In this document: positions 4,960-5,917 of the stretch, piece after piece
Layout of the letters: every line of letters begins with the position of its first letter
Numbering within the stretch: position 1 is the stretch's first letter
Origin: an uncultured Clostridia bacterium
GTDB taxonomy: Bacteria; Bacillota; Clostridia; Oscillospirales; Oscillospiraceae
Direction of reading: 5' to 3'
DNA length: 5,917 bases
Assembly (NCBI GenBank): GCA_947176425.1
Contig: CAMWQV010000148.1
Coordinates: 1-5,917 of the forward strand
Notes under the pieces: generated by a model
Seen by the model: the letters and a program-made list of their open reading frames with translations, nothing else
Told to the model about the DNA's origin: nothing
Databases searched by the model: none
Program-made: the position numbers and the translations under genes

Positions 4960-5496
4960 ATGGAATTGACAGAAAAAACGTTATCGTCCGAAAAAATCTT
5001 TGACGGAAAGATCCTTCATATCCGGAAAGATACCGTTCTTCTGCCCAACGGCCAGCGGGCATTCCGGGAAGTTGCGGACCATCCGGGCGGCGTATGCGTG
5101 CTTGCGCTGGACGAGAAAAATCAGGCATTGCTTGTCAAACAGTTCCGGTATCCCTATATGCAGATTTTAAGGGAACTGCCTGCCGGGAAACTGGAATACG
5201 GAGAAGACCCCAGGACAGCCGCGATCCGGGAACTGAAGGAAGAAACCGGCGCCGTGGCCGGAAAATTCGAGTCCCTGGGCGAACTGTATCCGTCGCCGGG
5301 CTACTGCGGGGAGATCATCCGGATGTATCTGGCCCGTGACCTGCAATTCGGAGAGGTCCATTTGGATGAGGACGAATTTCTGACCCTGGAACGCATTCCT
5401 TTTGACGCGCTTGTACAGGAAGTCGTATCCGGGGAAATTCGGGACGCTAAAACCATTGCCGCCGTGCTGAAAGCAAAAATCATTTTGGATATGTAA
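4960..5496 (+). CDS. Nudix hydrolase, ADP-ribose pyrophosphatase type
   Basis: This soluble protein of 178 residues is typical in size for the ADP-ribose pyrophosphatase (NudF-like) group. The Nudix box GX5EX7REUXEEXGU is complete at 76-98, beginning GKLEYGE and ending RELKEETGA; its Glu residues (91, 94, 95) bind the catalytic metal. Upstream are the usual VLLPNGQ (26-32) and VRQFRYP-like VKQFRYP (59-65) segments and the LPAGK lead-in. Downstream comes YPSPGY (110-115), a segment characteristic of ADP-ribose hydrolases. The expected reaction is ADP-ribose to AMP and ribose-5-phosphate. The ATG at 4960 has AAGGAG (4944-4949) 10 nt upstream. A TTG at 4951 in the same frame touches the Shine-Dalgarno sequence and is not a credible start. 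The gene follows the phosphodiesterase by 5 nt. Confidence 0.94.
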   Translation: MELTEKTLSSEKIFDGKILHIRKDTVLLPNGQRAFREVADHPGGVCVLALDEKNQALLVKQFRYPYMQILRELPAGKLEYGEDPRTAAIRELKEETGAVAGKFESLGELYPSPGYCGEIIRMYLARDLQFGEVHLDEDEFLTLERIPFDALVQEVVSGEIRDAKTIAAVLKAKIILDM

Positions 5497-5541
5497 TCAG
5501 ACCTGCTGCATTTTTAGATTTTAGATATGGAGGGAATGCGT

Positions 5542-5917
5542 ATGGATGAAAAAAAGACTGTATTGATTGTGGAAGATGAAAAAAGTATTGTTGATATCCT
5601 CCAGTACAATTTGAAAAAAGAGTACGCGATCCTGACTGCTTATGACGGACAAGCCGGTCTGGACGCCGCGCTGAACCAAAAACCGGATATTATCCTGCTG
5701 GACGTGATGCTGCCGAAAATGGACGGTTTTGAAGTCTGCCGTATTTTGCGGGAAAAAGGGAACAATGTACCGGTCATCATTCTGACCGCACGGGAAGAAG
5801 AGGATGACAAGGTAAAGGGTCTGGAGCTGGGCGCGGATGATTATATCACGAAGCCCTTTTCTGTGCGGGAAGTGACGGCGCGGGTCAAGGCGAATATCCG
5901 GCGCACCGCGATGGCAC
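5542..5917 (+). CDS. response regulator, receiver domain (3' end outside window)
   Basis: The first 125 residues are visible and the frame remains open at the window edge. They form a complete CheY-like receiver: VLIVEDE with acidic Glu11/Asp12, phosphoacceptor Asp54 in LLDVMLPKMDG, Thr82 in ILTAR, and Lys104 in TKPF followed by S-V-R-E-V-T-A-R-V-K. The ADDYITKPF and LTAR forms are typical of OmpR/PhoB-type regulators, so a winged-helix DNA-binding domain is expected just beyond the window, often followed by a histidine kinase gene. GGAGGG (5529-5534) lies 7 nt before the ATG at 5542; an in-frame ATG at 5536 is too close to it. The 45-nt gap after the Nudix gene has no clear promoter or terminator, so read-through is possible. 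The target genes cannot be inferred. Confidence 0.95.
   Translation, partial: MDEKKTVLIVEDEKSIVDILQYNLKKEYAILTAYDGQAGLDAALNQKPDIILLDVMLPKMDGFEVCRILREKGNNVPVIILTAREEEDDKVKGLELGADDYITKPFSVREVTARVKANIRRTAMA

Noticed and set aside
1..5917. CRISPR array, tRNA, rRNA or transposase gene
   Set aside because: No regularly spaced repeats, tRNA-like folds, rRNA cores or transposase motifs were seen.

Overview
The window looks like a chromosomal segment of a Gram-positive, low- to mid-GC Clostridia member, probably an Oscillospiraceae/Ruminococcaceae-type gut anaerobe. This is an inference from gene content and style: secreted proteins ending in S-layer homology (SLH) repeats, a DivIVA-type coiled-coil protein, an ECF-type biotin transporter subunit (BioY), strong AGGAG-type ribosome binding sites and sigmaA-like promoters with 17-bp spacers. 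No rRNA, tRNA, CRISPR array, transposase or phage gene is visible.

Layout. (1) 2-250, +: the C-terminal end of an SLH-type protein, closed by an intrinsic terminator. (2) 295-1062, -: a DivIVA-domain coiled-coil protein. (3) 1063-1245: a divergent intergenic region with one sigmaA-like promoter per direction and a BirA-type operator over the bioY -35 box. (4) 1246-2206, +: bioY followed by a DUF1284 cysteine-rich protein whose start codon lies inside the end of bioY. (5) 2213-2255: a hairpin terminator shared by two convergent units. (6) 2270-3433, -: a secreted protein with an unknown middle domain and three C-terminal SLH repeats. (7) 3434-3934: a 500-bp region without a convincing gene but rich in structure: nested hairpins, long-range inverted repeats, opposing sigmaA-like promoters and a GC-rich hairpin with a U-tract. 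It may encode a small RNA or be a non-autonomous repeat element. (8) 3935-5496, +: a membrane-anchored glycerophosphodiester phosphodiesterase-like protein and, 5 nt later, an ADP-ribose pyrophosphatase-type Nudix hydrolase. (9) 5542 to the window end, +: the receiver domain of a response regulator.

How the genes fit together. bioY and the DUF1284 gene almost certainly form one transcription unit, and the operator suggests repression when biotin is plentiful. The phosphodiesterase and Nudix genes form a second tight unit, and the response regulator may be read through from it. The coding regions are mostly ordinary and easy to assign to families. The part most worth a second look is the non-coding region 3481-3800, followed by the bioY/DUF1284 coupling.
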